Part shown: positions 12,100 to 21,800 of the stretch, one piece after another
How positions within the stretch are numbered: position 1 is the first letter of the stretch
Layout of the letters: every line of letters starts with the position of its first letter
Source of the DNA: Erodium maritimum
Lineage: Eukaryota; Streptophyta; Magnoliopsida; Geraniales; Geraniaceae
NCBI GenBank assembly: GCA_963921825.1
Contig: OY997593.1
Coordinates: forward strand, 49,398,039 to 49,462,038
Length of the DNA: 64,000 bases
Direction: 5' to 3'
Program-made: the position numbers and the translations under genes
The notes under the pieces: model-generated
The model's input: the letters and a program-made list of their open reading frames with translations, nothing else
Databases searched by the model: none
What the model was told of the DNA's origin: nothing

Positions 12100-12503
12100 G
12101 TGTATTTGGTGTCTTGGGTGGCCATGAGAGCCCGTATTTTACTGTTGTGTCTTGGGTGGCCATAAGAGCCCGTATTTTACTGTTGTGTGTCTTGGGTGGC
12201 CATGAGAGCCCGTATTTTACTGTTGTGTCTTGGGTGGCCATGAGAGCCCATACTTTACTGTCGTGTCTTGGGAGGCCGTGAGTGCCTGTGGGGTTGTTGA
12301 ACCCGTGTCTTTACTGTTGGTATGTCTTGGGAGGCCGTGAGTGCCTGTGGGGTTGTTGAGCCCGTGAGTTACTGTTGGTGTGTCTTGGGAGGCCGTGAGT
12401 TCCCGTGGGGTTATTGAGCCCGTGAGTTACCGTTGGTGTGTCTTGGGAGGCCGTGAGTGCATGTGGGGTTGTTGAGCCCGTGAGTTACCGTTGGTGTGTC
12501 TTG
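12100..12503 (+). repeat. 58-bp tandem array, left part
   Basis: Units read GTTGGTGTGTCTTGGGAGGC, then CGTGAGTGCCCGTGGGG, then TTGTTGAGCCCGTGAGTTAC, with a clean 58-bp period in the last few copies. Earlier units (CTTGGGTGGCCATGAGAGCC) are more diverged. The array is interrupted at 12504 by the gag-only element and resumes at 15872-16090. It belongs to the LTR and is not a CRISPR array, because the units are contiguous with no unique spacers. Confidence 0.8.
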
Positions 12504-13169
12504 TGTCACGGGACCACAAGACCTCTCTTTGATCCGTGCGGCTCACAACCCTACACAAGCCTTTTCCTAGGCTTTGTAAGCGATGTGATCAGCCTTCAAA
12601 CGTGCGGAAGCGTTTTGATAAGTGAGCAAACGAAAGAGCAACAAAAAGAAAGGTAGAAGACAAGAGATTGGTGCTCAAGAGGGAGCGATTTTCTGGTTTT
12701 ATATATGAACAAAACAAAGAGAAAAGTGAGTGAGTTTAGAAGGAAAATCAGCCCTCTATATATACTAGTACAAGAGATCTATATAAGGCAACAAGAATAA
12801 ATGAGATTCCTCTTTAATGCCATGGTCTCCTCTTGGTCAAAGACTATCCCTTGATCCTTGCCAAGTCTTGTAACTCCCATTGACCCTTGATCCTTGCCTC
12901 TTGTCCCCGCCATCAAGATGGGCGCCAATCATGGCCATGTCAAGGCTGGTCGCCCCTTGACCATGCCAACCGATCAGCACCCCTTCTCGGCCTGAACCAT
13001 CCTCGCCCAGGTCTCGGCCCAGCTCGCCCTCGCCCACGTCTCGGCCCGGCTCTCCCTCGCCCATGTCTCGGCCTGACTCTCCCTCTCGGCAACCAAATGG
13101 GACCGAGCCCACCTCGTCCCTAAGTGCACGGCACCAGCCCAAGTCCGGGTCTTCATCTGGTCCGTGACA
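12504..13169 (-). repeat. left LTR of the gag-only element, inverted
   Basis: Reads TGTCACGGGACCACAAGACC at its left end and TGGTCCGTGACA at its right end. Its first 200 bases match the reverse complement of the last 200 bases of 15030-15871: shared GATCCGTGCGGCTC, TTTTCCTAG-CTTTGTAAG and TTGGTGCTCAAGAGGGAGCG. Its right end matches, inverted, the start of the other LTR: shared GGCATGGTCAAGGG, CCTTGACATGGCC and AATTTGGTGGCC-like blocks. Confidence 0.8.
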
Positions 13170-13220
13170 TCAAGTGGTATCAGAGCTCCGGTTCAAGAAC
13201 AAGTTAAGGTCGAACAAAAG

Positions 13221-15521
13221 ATGGTTATGGAGGTGGAAGCTAGCGGTCGTGATGTGTACCAAGTGAACACCAAAAAGCTAAGTAAGTCCCGTGAACAATC
13301 TTCTCATTTTATTGATTTTTCTTTCGAGGAAAAACTTTCTCTTTTGAAGGGTGTTGTGGAAGGGAGGATTGGGTTCACGGAGTCCAACAAGCACATCTTG
13401 CTTGGAGGACGAAGTGGACAGCGTTTGGAGGAGAAACAAGAAGGCTTTCGTGGGGATAGGCCTAGGAGTGGCATGGGGCCATCCGAGAGAGGTTATCCCA
13501 AAAGGAAGTGCTATCATTGTGACAGACCTCACTCGCGGAGAGATTGCCCAACCTTGAAGCCTAAGGAGGTCGTGCCGGGAACGCAAGAGGCAACTTTGAA
13601 AGTGGGGAAGCTTTCAAAGGGTGTAGCGCAGGAAGGACGACCAAGGAGAGATGTTCCGGTGGAGAAACCAGCAAAACCGGGTAATTCTAGTCTCCTACCA
13701 TTGAGGTGTTTCATTTGCGATGGCTGTCACTTGATGCGTGAATGTACGAGGAGAGATGTTCCGGTCGAGATGCCATCTTTGTCATGTTTAGTTTGCAGAG
13801 GCTCACATTCGATGTTTAATTGCCCGAACAAGCCTAACTTGAGATGTAGAGCTTGGGAGGACGCGCCGGAAACGCAAGAGGCAACTTGGAATGCGGGGAT
13901 GCTTCCAAAGGTTGTAGCGCAGGATGGGCGACCAAAGGGGGTAGATTCCATGGATGTGGAGACCGAAGCAAACGAAGTCCAGATGGAGACCTTTGAGGAA
14001 GAGGGTGCTTCGGACTTGGACATGGACTTTGAGGCAACCGAGGAGGTGGGTCTCAAAGAGCTCAATGGGCGTTCAACCATGGTGATGGTGAACGAAGTGG
14101 CAACCCAAGTGGAGGGGAAGCCATGTGAAATCCCGACCGAGGGAAAGGTCACAAGAGGTAATGTAATGCAAGTTGATTCAAGCTTTGATTATGATTCCTC
14201 TTCTTCTACCTTTCTTGGAGATGCACGGGATAATGGGGAAACGGTGGAAGTTCCTACCTTGGTGGGGGAGCTTTTGGACGAGTCCAAAGACATGTCGTCT
14301 TGTGGGCTGCCCAAGAAGCTACCACCAAGGCTTGACAAGGATGATGTCAAGGATCTTTTACCGGTGGAACCTTCGAATGATCAAGCAAGGAACCTTTGTG
14401 GGGACTTGTTGGGACCATTGGAGGTGACGACACTTGTAGCCAACGATGGTGGGGCAAAAACCAGATTGGATGTGACCAAGAGGAAGGTCATCCAAAAGGT
14501 AAAGTCGCGCACCATGAGGGTCAAGTGGTTGAGGGTGTTGAGGAGGGACGACAACTTCTCAACGAATGTGCACAAGAAGAAGAGTCGTGTGTTGTTGGGT
14601 CTCTATCATAGGCATTACGCGAAGGTAGATCCTTTGGGTCGGGCCAAGCTATTGGGTGCTATGATAGAGGGTCGCAACTTACATGGGCCTTCTTTAGAGC
14701 ACGATCTTGAAGGGCGTCGAGTTGTACAAGAAGAGGCGAAAGGGTGGCATGATGAAGATGGCATCCATAGTTCGTACTTCGTTGGGACAACAAAGGGGCG
14801 AATTCAAGAGAACCATGGAGGTAAAGTGCTTGAGTCAATTAATTCATATTTTGATTCTAAGCATTGTTCTTCTTCTACATTTCTTGGGGTCACCATGGGC
14901 GACAAAGGGGTGAAGAAGAAAGGGGGAACTTCCATGTTGGGAGACAACCACAAAGCGAAGAAGGGCAACCGAGCATGGAGCAAGGGGAACCCGAGCATCG
15001 GGGCGATGCTTCATTTTGGTGGGGGAGGATGTCACGGACCAAAAATCAGCATGGTCCTTGACACGTGCATGGCGTATGATGGGGCCGAGAGGAGCTTGGA
15101 CCATGGCATATGCATGGCACGTATGGGCAGCGAGATGGACTCGGTCCTTGATATGGGCATGGCACATGGGGGCAGCGAGCTTAGCATGTGCATGACATGT
15201 GACGGAGGCAAGGTGGACTCGGCCCAATTTGGTGGCCAAGAGGAAGAGCAAGGCCAAGGAATGGGTACGCAACAAGGTTGGCATGGTCAAGGGCCGAGAA
15301 GCCTTGACATGGCCAACTTGGACGTTTGGCATGGTCAAAGAAGACTTGACATGGCCAAGTGGGACGCATGCCATGTTGGCGGGGACGTGTGGCACGAATC
15401 AAGGAGGAAGACGCCATGTGGGCGCCACATGGGCGTGGGGACAAAAAGGAGGAGAATAAGGGATTGGAGATCAAGACTTATTCACTTGCCTTTGAATTTG
15501 AATTTGAATTCAAATTCGTAA
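13221..15521 (+). CDS. gag-like protein with three zinc knuckles
   Basis: The open frame runs from 13164; the first ATG is at 13221, because the upstream codons overlap the primer site. Numbering from 13164, three cysteine-histidine knuckles lie at residues 116-128 (CYHCDRPHSRRDC), 182-194 (CFICDGCHLMREC) and 208-220 (CLVCRGSHSMFNC). All have spacing C-X2-C-X3-H-X4-C, one residue shorter than the usual retroviral C-X2-C-X4-H-X4-C. A module with QEAT, a GKL/GML motif, VAQ and GRP occurs twice (about 141-160 and 239-258). The middle is acidic, the C-terminal half basic. The last 490 bases of the frame lie in the right LTR, so the natural end is uncertain. A nucleic-acid-binding gag role is inferred from the knuckles and position. 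No protease or polymerase domain is present. Confidence 0.6.
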   Translation: MVMEVEASGRDVYQVNTKKLSKSREQSSHFIDFSFEEKLSLLKGVVEGRIGFTESNKHILLGGRSGQRLEEKQEGFRGDRPRSGMGPSERGYPKRKCYHCDRPHSRRDCPTLKPKEVVPGTQEATLKVGKLSKGVAQEGRPRRDVPVEKPAKPGNSSLLPLRCFICDGCHLMRECTRRDVPVEMPSLSCLVCRGSHSMFNCPNKPNLRCRAWEDAPETQEATWNAGMLPKVVAQDGRPKGVDSMDVETEANEVQMETFEEEGASDLDMDFEATEEVGLKELNGRSTMVMVNEVATQVEGKPCEIPTEGKVTRGNVMQVDSSFDYDSSSSTFLGDARDNGETVEVPTLVGELLDESKDMSSCGLPKKLPPRLDKDDVKDLLPVEPSNDQARNLCGDLLGPLEVTTLVANDGGAKTRLDVTKRKVIQKVKSRTMRVKWLRVLRRDDNFSTNVHKKKSRVLLGLYHRHYAKVDPLGRAKLLGAMIEGRNLHGPSLEHDLEGRRVVQEEAKGWHDEDGIHSSYFVGTTKGRIQENHGGKVLESINSYFDSKHCSSSTFLGVTMGDKGVKKKGGTSMLGDNHKAKKGNRAWSKGNPSIGAMLHFGGGGCHGPKISMVLDTCMAYDGAERSLDHGICMARMGSEMDSVLDMGMAHGGSELSMCMTCDGGKVDSAQFGGQEEEQGQGMGTQQGWHGQGPRSLDMANLDVWHGQRRLDMAKWDACHVGGDVWHESRRKTPCGRHMGVGTKRRRIRDWRSRLIHLPLNLNLNSNS

Positions 15522-15871
15522 TCAAAGCTGATTTGAAATCAAATCAAATCTTCTTTGATTCTCCTTGATTGTTGTAGATAGTTGCCATACATAGCTCACT
15601 TGTAACTAGTATAAATAAGAGGCTTATGAGCCATTGTAAATCACTTACACCTTTTGTACTTTCACTCATAATACAATCAGAAAATCGCTCCCTCTTGAGC
15701 ACCAATCTTCTTGTCTTCTACCTTTCTTTTGTTGCTTGTTCGTGGCTCATTCCCTAAGACGCTTCTGCAACGTTGAAGGCTGATCGCTTTGGCTTACAAA
15801 GTCTAGGAAAAGACTTGTGTAAGGAGGCGAGCCGCACGGATCCAAGAGGGTGGTCTTGTGGTCCCGTGACA
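15030..15871 (+). repeat. right LTR of the gag-only element
   Basis: Begins TGTCACGGACCAAAAATCAG directly after a purine-rich tract and ends TTGTGGTCCCGTGACA. A TATAAAT-like box at about 15610 and an AATACAATC stretch at about 15670 could be its promoter and polyadenylation region, by position only. It is 842 bp, against 666 bp for the inverted left copy. Confidence 0.75.
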
Positions 15872-16090
15872 GGGAGGCCGTGAGTGCCCGTTGGGTTGTT
15901 GAGCCCGTGAGTTACTGTTGGTGTGTCTTGGGAGGCCGTGAGTGCCCGTGGGGTTGTTGAGCCCGTGAGTTACCGTTGGTGTGTCTTGGGAGGCCATGAG
16001 TGCCCGTGGGGTGGTTAAGTCTGTGTTTTACTGTTGGTGTCTTGGGTGGCCATGAGTGCATGTGGAGTGTTGAACCCGTGTTGTTGCTCT
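15872..16090 (+). repeat. 58-bp tandem array, right part
   Basis: The 58-bp array interrupted at 12503 continues here for about four units, starting GGGAGGCCGTGAGTGCCCG. Joining the two flanks gives the array consensus with one extra G, so the interrupting element left no 5-bp duplication. Confidence 0.8.
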
Positions 16091-16164
16091 TTGTTGAACT
16101 TTTCTTGTGATTGTGATTGTGTTTGCCCGAGGTTAGTAACCCGACTTCGTGTCGGGGAGTGGTG

Positions 16165-16320
16165 TGGAATTCAGCAGGTTACGAGCATTCTTTGGCTGGC
16201 CTGATCCGTGCTCGAGTCTCGACAGGTTACGAGCATTCTTTGGCTGGCCTGATCCGGTTCGAGTCTCGGCAGGTTGTGAGCATTATTTGGCTAGCCTGAT
16301 CCGTGTTCGCGTGATTGAGG
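16165..16320 (+). repeat. three ~55-bp repeats within the LTR
   Basis: Three near-identical copies of CAGGTTACGAGCATTCTTTG followed by GCTGGCCTGATCCG. They lie near the 3' end of the family A LTR. The opposite-strand family A copy has its own tandem array at the corresponding place (5480-5760). Confidence 0.7.
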
Positions 16321-16960
16321 GAGGTTACTGAGCAGCTGGTATGCGATCCTTTGTGATCTTGTTTGGTGTGCGATCCTTTGTGATCTTGGGTGTTGCGTGG
16401 TGGTCTTTTGAGTCCTTGGAAGAGGTCGTGATCGTTGTGTCGGGCCTACCTTACGAGTCCGAGTGTTGAGTCGGTCGAGGAAAGTATCAGTGTGTGGGTG
16501 TCAGTCGGGTTACTTGAGTTTGGGGACAGTGATCCCCGGTATTGAGTTGGTTGTTGGTGTTACCGGCATTGTCTGCTAAGTATGCCGTAGTCAGTCTGTT
16601 ATCCGTGGTGGTGAGCGAACGCTCACCCTAGCTGCTTTTCCTACAGGTACCGGTCGTAGGTTGGACTAGGTGAGCTTCTGAAGCTTGAAGAGCTAGGAGT
16701 GGGATTCTGGGTTTATTTGAGTCTAGCGACGAATACCATACTTTTGTCCACTTGTTGGGACGTGTTTTAAGTTGTAAATATTATTTTGTTGAACAAATGG
16801 TGATTTTTAAAGTGTTTTAATGAAAAAGGGTTCAAATTGTTTTATTGTTTTAAAGGTTCACGTCTTGAGTTCGGTTTACTGAAATTGGGGCGTGACAATA
16901 CTAAAATTGAAAAGTAAAAAACTTTATCTAAACAAAAATTAAACAGAACCCACGTGTATC

Positions 16961-17530
16961 TAGGGGTGGGCAAAAAAAACCGAAACCGTTAAAACCAACC
17001 ACCACCAACCGCAAACCGCACCGAAAAAACTGAAACCGGAAAGTTAACGGTTGATTGCGAGTTCTTGATGATCGAACGGAAAATTTAACGGTTGGTTGTG
17101 AGTTCTTGAAACGCCAAACCATCGGTTAACCAACCAAACCGTTACTGTTCATCATATACATGTGTCTTCATAATAACCACTGACCTGATATAGATGAATG
17201 ACCCATGAGCACTCCTTTGTGGCACACGGATTACTAACATAGAACACGATGACTTATATGTAATTTTTCTTTTGTTTTAGCGAATGTAGTAATATGTTTT
17301 GGCTTGAAATAGAAATAGTGTGGTTATTGGTATCTAAATTTGTACTTACATGTGGTAAAGTGGTTGGTTGGTTATAACTACTAATCAACCGGTCAGTGAA
17401 CTAGTTGGTTTCACTGTAAAAAAAAATTGGTTTTAGGTTGGAGCTGATTCCAAGATATGTCAAACCGATAATATCGGATTAGGTTCATAAAAGATTCTAT
17501 TGGGTGGTTAACCACCGATGCCCACCCCTA
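16961..17530. mobile_element. hAT-type MITE
   Basis: Starts TAGGGGTGGGCA and ends TGCCCACCCCTA, the usual plant hAT terminal sequence. It is flanked by an exact 8-bp duplication CGTGTATC (16953-16960 and 17531-17538). The 570-bp interior is rich in AACCG and GGTTGGT motifs and has no transposase. It sits in what remains of the outer Mutator-like MITE. Confidence 0.92.
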
Positions 17531-17538
17531 CGTGTATC

Positions 17539-18278
17539 AGTGTCTCCTCTTTTTATCTTCATAAATTACAACAAGAGTCCCACGAAAAGTAATTCTGTGT
17601 CCTGCTTATACCCAAAAACTTTTCACAATTTTTTGTTTTTTCAGCCCAGAAATCGAGTTCTCCAAACAGTAAGGTCCTGCAAAAAAAAAAATTCCTTTGT
17701 AGATCTGCAACCAATTCGCAGATTCGGTGCTTATCTCAATTGGGTCAAAGATATGAGTTACGATTCGGTGTTTCCAGTATAGTTTTTTTTTCCCCAAAAT
17801 CCTTGGGTTTCTTGAGAGGAGAATTTTGGTACAGTGTTGTGAAACAATAAATCTGTATGTGTAGTCTTAAAGATTTAATTAGTAAACTTTGATGATAAAA
17901 AATAATCAATTAATAAAATTCGTTTTAGATTTATCAGAAAAAAGAATCTAATATAAAAACAAAACAAAAATTTATAATAAAGTATTTTAAAAACATTTTT
18001 TTCTGGTTTGCAGTATATATTTTAAAATCTGATATACAAATAATAATTCATTTATTTCTGGTTTAATAAAAAAAAAACAAGTTTGAGTTTGAATGATATA
18101 ATAATAGTTGAAGATAATATCGACATTTGAAAAAGAAAAGGATGGAAAATTGGAAGGAGAAATAGATGTTACATAGTGTTAGTTCGAAATATATTTTCGT
18201 TACAAAACAAGTTTAGAATATTTATCCGTTAAACGTACATACTGTACATACTTCGGAGTAAATCAATATAATTAACCC
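17539..18278. other. right arm of the outer MITE, non-coding
   Basis: AT-rich sequence ending in the right terminal inverted repeat of the outer element (about 18120-18278). Part of it (17540-17800) is less AT-rich and could be a gene remnant, but no domain or complete exon is recognised. Confidence 0.45.
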
Positions 18279-18896
18279 TTTTGTAATCTAGTAATATATT
18301 AGTTACTGATTTTGTTTGTTGATAATAAAATGTATTTTTTGTTAGCAATGTAGAATATTAATTTCGATTCTCTGCATTTCAGAGGGAGTAGACAAACAGC
18401 AAATATATACCCTTCAGCATTCCAAGGGGTAACAGTAACAGCACCTTGGATAGACTATTTGAATAAATCATGAGTTTTTGCAAAAATAAGCTTGAATATC
18501 ACATTTACAGCGACAAAATTTATGTAAACATAGTTGCATTTGGCCGTAGAGGTGAAAAAGGAAATGCATTAGACAAGTAGTGTTACTCGTCTCTGTCAAT
18601 TGATTACTTGTGGCTGCTTATGCACTAGATTAAACGAAAGAGTGGAATTTGGTTTTTTGCCCCCAAGCCATGGTGTAGAAATGGTATCGGGAATTTTTTC
18701 TCAGAGACGTGATTATTTAGGAGCAAATATGCAGTACTATCCAAGACAATTGGGCCATAATCTTTTGCAAATAGGCAATACCTTGACATCCACAAACAAG
18801 CATTTTGCTGATGGTATTGGTGAGTTATTACATACAAAAAAAAGACATAATGAAGAAAGTAATTTACCAGAAAGCACGGTAAAAAGAGCGCCTTCC

Positions 18897-21800
18897 TTAT
18901 TGGGTATTGCTTTGCTTCCCATTCTCCTTCAGAAATCGCTTTACAAGACCTTCGTTTATCTCAAACATGAATGGCATTCCCCTTATCTGCAAATTCACCA
19001 CCCATCATATCTAACCTCACCCTCAATCAAAGGGAGACACATTAAACACCTCTTACTTAGCCAAAACCTACAATTTCACTACCCCACCGTGCAAAAATAT
19101 AATTAGTACCAATGACAGGACCTTAACAATTAAGCGACTGAACGATTACTTGTGGCCATAATAACAGTAAAAGGGCTACTAATGAAATGAGGAAAACTAG
19201 AGTGGATTCAAGCACAAGTGATATACAAACAAAAATCAAGTCAGGAGAACAAGGTTCAACATCAGATAAGTCCGTAGGTTTAAGTAAATGTGCAACCTGA
19301 CGCTTCTGTCGACAGTGGCTTTCTCATTATAATAATAAAAAAAATTAAAAAAAATGAACAGAATGAAAAGTTGAAGACATAAATGCAAATTTGTAAATAT
19401 ACCTCAATCAAAGAACTAGAAAATAAGCTTAAACTCTGTCCACAGGCTATTTCCTTGCTGTTCAGTGAGATTGGACACTTCCCAAGATTTTTTAGAAAGA
19501 AAAATCCTCCTTTGTCCATCTTTATTATTGCCTAAAGAGATTATATATGAAAAGATTAGAATATTCATATCCTCTCACACCCAAAGTTCTCTGAAGAACA
19601 ATAATCAGAAAGAGATATCTTAATATGATTGTATGGTTAGCAAAGGCAGGTGTTATGAGCAATTAGAATACTATAAGTACGTTTCAAAAAAAAAAAATAC
19701 TATGAGTACAAGTCCCTGCAGATGAAGATAACTTGCCTAGTCAACAGTATACGCAAGTCTAGGTTCCTAAGAGCTAACTGAAAAAGTATACTCCAAAGTT
19801 ACTGAAATTTGAAAAGTATGTCCCTTTGTTTTTTTATTTGAAAAGTAAGCCCATCTTTGTCAAACTACTGAAAATACTCTTCCTTTTTTGAAATTATTTT
19901 TCCATATATATGCCTCAACTCATTTCTTCCTTCTTCTCGGCATAAACACTCAGAACCTCTCTCCCTCTCACTCCCCAGCTTTCTGTAAGCATATATATGA
20001 CTCATCTGTTCCTTTTATCAGCAATGAAGAAAAAATATTATTTCCAACAACATTCCAAGAAGAAAAATAGAGCCACAACAAGTAGAGATTGCCAAGTTCT
20101 CGTGCTTTTGTTGCTCCCTCTCTTCTACCATCCGATGCCTATTCATTCCTAACATGAAATGCCTAATCTATCTACAGAGATTATAATTACCTACCACAAC
20201 CCAAACTCTTTTAATGTTGGCTAGTAACAAAAGGGAGAATGAAAAATGTATTTGAACTACTTAACTGTTGCCATAGCTGCAATATTTTTCTCTTTAAGAA
20301 CTCTCTTCTTCGTTTAAACTGTCTTTTTCATTTCTGAATTTTGTAGGATTTTTTTGGGCTTTGTAGGACTTTATTGGAAATATTAAGTTAAAAAAATAAA
20401 AATATATAGAAGAACAAAACTAAGCTGAGTGTGAAAAAATAAAATTATTGTCTAGTGTCTAGTTGGTACAGAAAAATAAATATTTGGAAGCTAGTATGAT
20501 AACTATGTAAAAAGAAGATGGAAGATGAAAAGGTGGAAAGGGGAAGAGTAAAAAAATATCAAAAAGTGTGAGTCTAAAAGTAAGGGTATTTTTGGTGGTT
20601 TATCAAAGACAAGCATACTTTTCAAATAAAAACACAGAGGGATACTTTCCAAATTTCAGCAACTTTAGAGCATACTTCTTTCAAATTACTCGCTCCTAAT
20701 CCTAAAGTATCTCTCATAGAAAGTATATGTGAGGTTTAGACTTCTTCATAAACTATTGGTCCCTCCCATAAACAACTTAGTTAGGCTTTTAGGTTGGAGT
20801 GAAGTTTTATACTAAGGTTGGCCATACTAAATCTTTAAGACTTAGCAACCTTCACAACCAATGTTTTTGTGCTGCAACCAACATACACTACATGAATAAA
20901 AACAAGCACTAGTAGTGCCCCTTTCACACTCCTGACATCCATATTCTGCCTTGAAACAAAAAGACAGAATATTTTGCACATATGTATGCAGAACCATCTA
21001 TTTTTATCTCTGGGGTTTGGAGAAAAATTAATGAAAAAGATACATGCTTTTCTCCCATTATAATCATCCAACTCATCAGCCATAGGGTTCGTTGCCCACT
21101 GTTATAAATGGTAAAAGGTGCAGGGTGTTCACCTAGGCATGGAGCTTTGCGTAAGGCACACCTATCCTGCTCCAACCATGAAGGAACATGGTGCGGCTAG
21201 GCACAAGGTTTCTCACAGATAAGACAGAGTTATCTAATGCCCCGATACTAAAAGTGCAGATTTGCAAATCATTGAAACTACAAGCTTTTTTCACTCATCA
21301 TACCATCTTCGTCCCACATCAAAATTCATTTCCTTCAATAGTTCTTTTAACTTCCACAATTCACAGTAAACCATGTGTAATATTCTCATGCAAAAGAGGG
21401 AAATGGCATAGAAAATGATTTCTGATAACAAAAAAGAGCACGGGAAATGATAAAATGTTACTTTCAAAGTCTAAAATAAAATAATGGGATGATACTGTCA
21501 TTATGAATTGTTCAATAATGCAACCAAAGCATATCTCACCTGTCGTCGAGATATTTTATTAGCACATACTTCTCTTCCCAAGTCAATGTCAACTACCACA
21601 TCTTCTGTTGCTCTACCAAGTAACACCTACAATCGCATGGTACTGAATTTGTTATTAAGCAAATTATTATATGTTTGTCAACTTAACAATATCAACTTGT
21701 TCATAAGGGTTAGGACACATCCATTTACCATTGACATGTAAATTAAGATCGAAATGAACCTTATTATCAATAAGGTTGAACAAATTTCTAGAAATTATAG

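Larger units (their letters stand above)
12504..15871 (+). mobile_element. gag-only LTR element with inverted LTRs
   Basis: Parts in order: a flanking LTR (12504-13169), a primer site TGGTATCAGAGC (13175-13186) matching initiator tRNA-Met, one long open frame with three zinc knuckles, a purine-rich tract (about 15018-15029), and the second LTR (15030-15871). Both LTRs run TGTCAC...GTGACA, but the left one matches the reverse complement of the right one along its length, so they are inverted rather than direct. There is no pol. Known gag-only plant elements are called TR-GAG; the inverted LTR is not part of that description. The expected 5-bp duplication is not seen. The frame looks whole. By eye the LTRs differ by roughly a fifth, so either the element is old or the LTRs come from different copies. 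Confidence 0.75.
10218..16897 (+). mobile_element. solo LTR, family A, plus strand, with nested insertion
   Basis: It begins TGTAATAACCACTTCCGGTC and ends GAAATTGGGGCGTGACA. It is flanked by ATACT at 10213-10217 and 16898-16902, an exact 5-bp duplication. Subtracting the element nested at 12504-15871 leaves about 3.3 kb of LTR. There is no primer site or internal region, so it is a solo LTR. It carries the tandem arrays and the GGAGGCATATGACCATGCCC unit seen on the opposite strand of the 4892-8161 copy. It inserted into the outer MITE a few bases beyond the long-TIR element. Confidence 0.88.
2992..18278. mobile_element. outer Mutator-like MITE, split by later insertions
   Basis: The left end GGTTTAATTATATTGACCTA (from 2992) is mirrored at the right end (down from 18278: GGGTTAATTATATTGATTTA). 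The inverted match continues for more than 150 bp, sharing TTTAACGGATAAATA, TTTTGTAACGAAA-like and CCATCC-TTTTCTTTT blocks. The flanks are TTTTGTTAA (2983-2991) and TTTTGTAAT (18279-18287), a 7-of-9 match as expected for an old Mutator-type duplication. Removing the insertions at 3438-10202, 10218-16897 and 16961-17530 leaves an AT-rich element of about 1.2-1.3 kb without coding capacity. The pairing of the two ends across 15 kb is inference from their similarity and from the flanks. Confidence 0.6.

Noticed and set aside
12100-12500. CRISPR-like array of 58-bp units
   Set aside because: Units adjoin directly without spacers, occur in several copies of one LTR family, and the genome is a plant's.
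13164-15521. 785-codon frame as a host gene
   Set aside because: It starts at a retroelement primer site next to an LTR, has gag-type knuckles and runs into the opposite LTR.
12504-15871. DNA transposon with ~700-bp terminal inverted repeats
   Set aside because: The primer site beside one repeat, the purine tract beside the other and TG...CA ends are LTR-element features, and no target duplication of a DNA-transposon type is seen. Not fully excluded.
18600-19106. 168-codon plus-strand frame
   Set aside because: It overlaps the last exon and 3' region of the minus-strand FHA gene and has no recognisable domain.
21083-21200. SINE-like segment in an intron of the FHA gene
   Set aside because: No convincing A and B boxes, tail or target duplication could be read.
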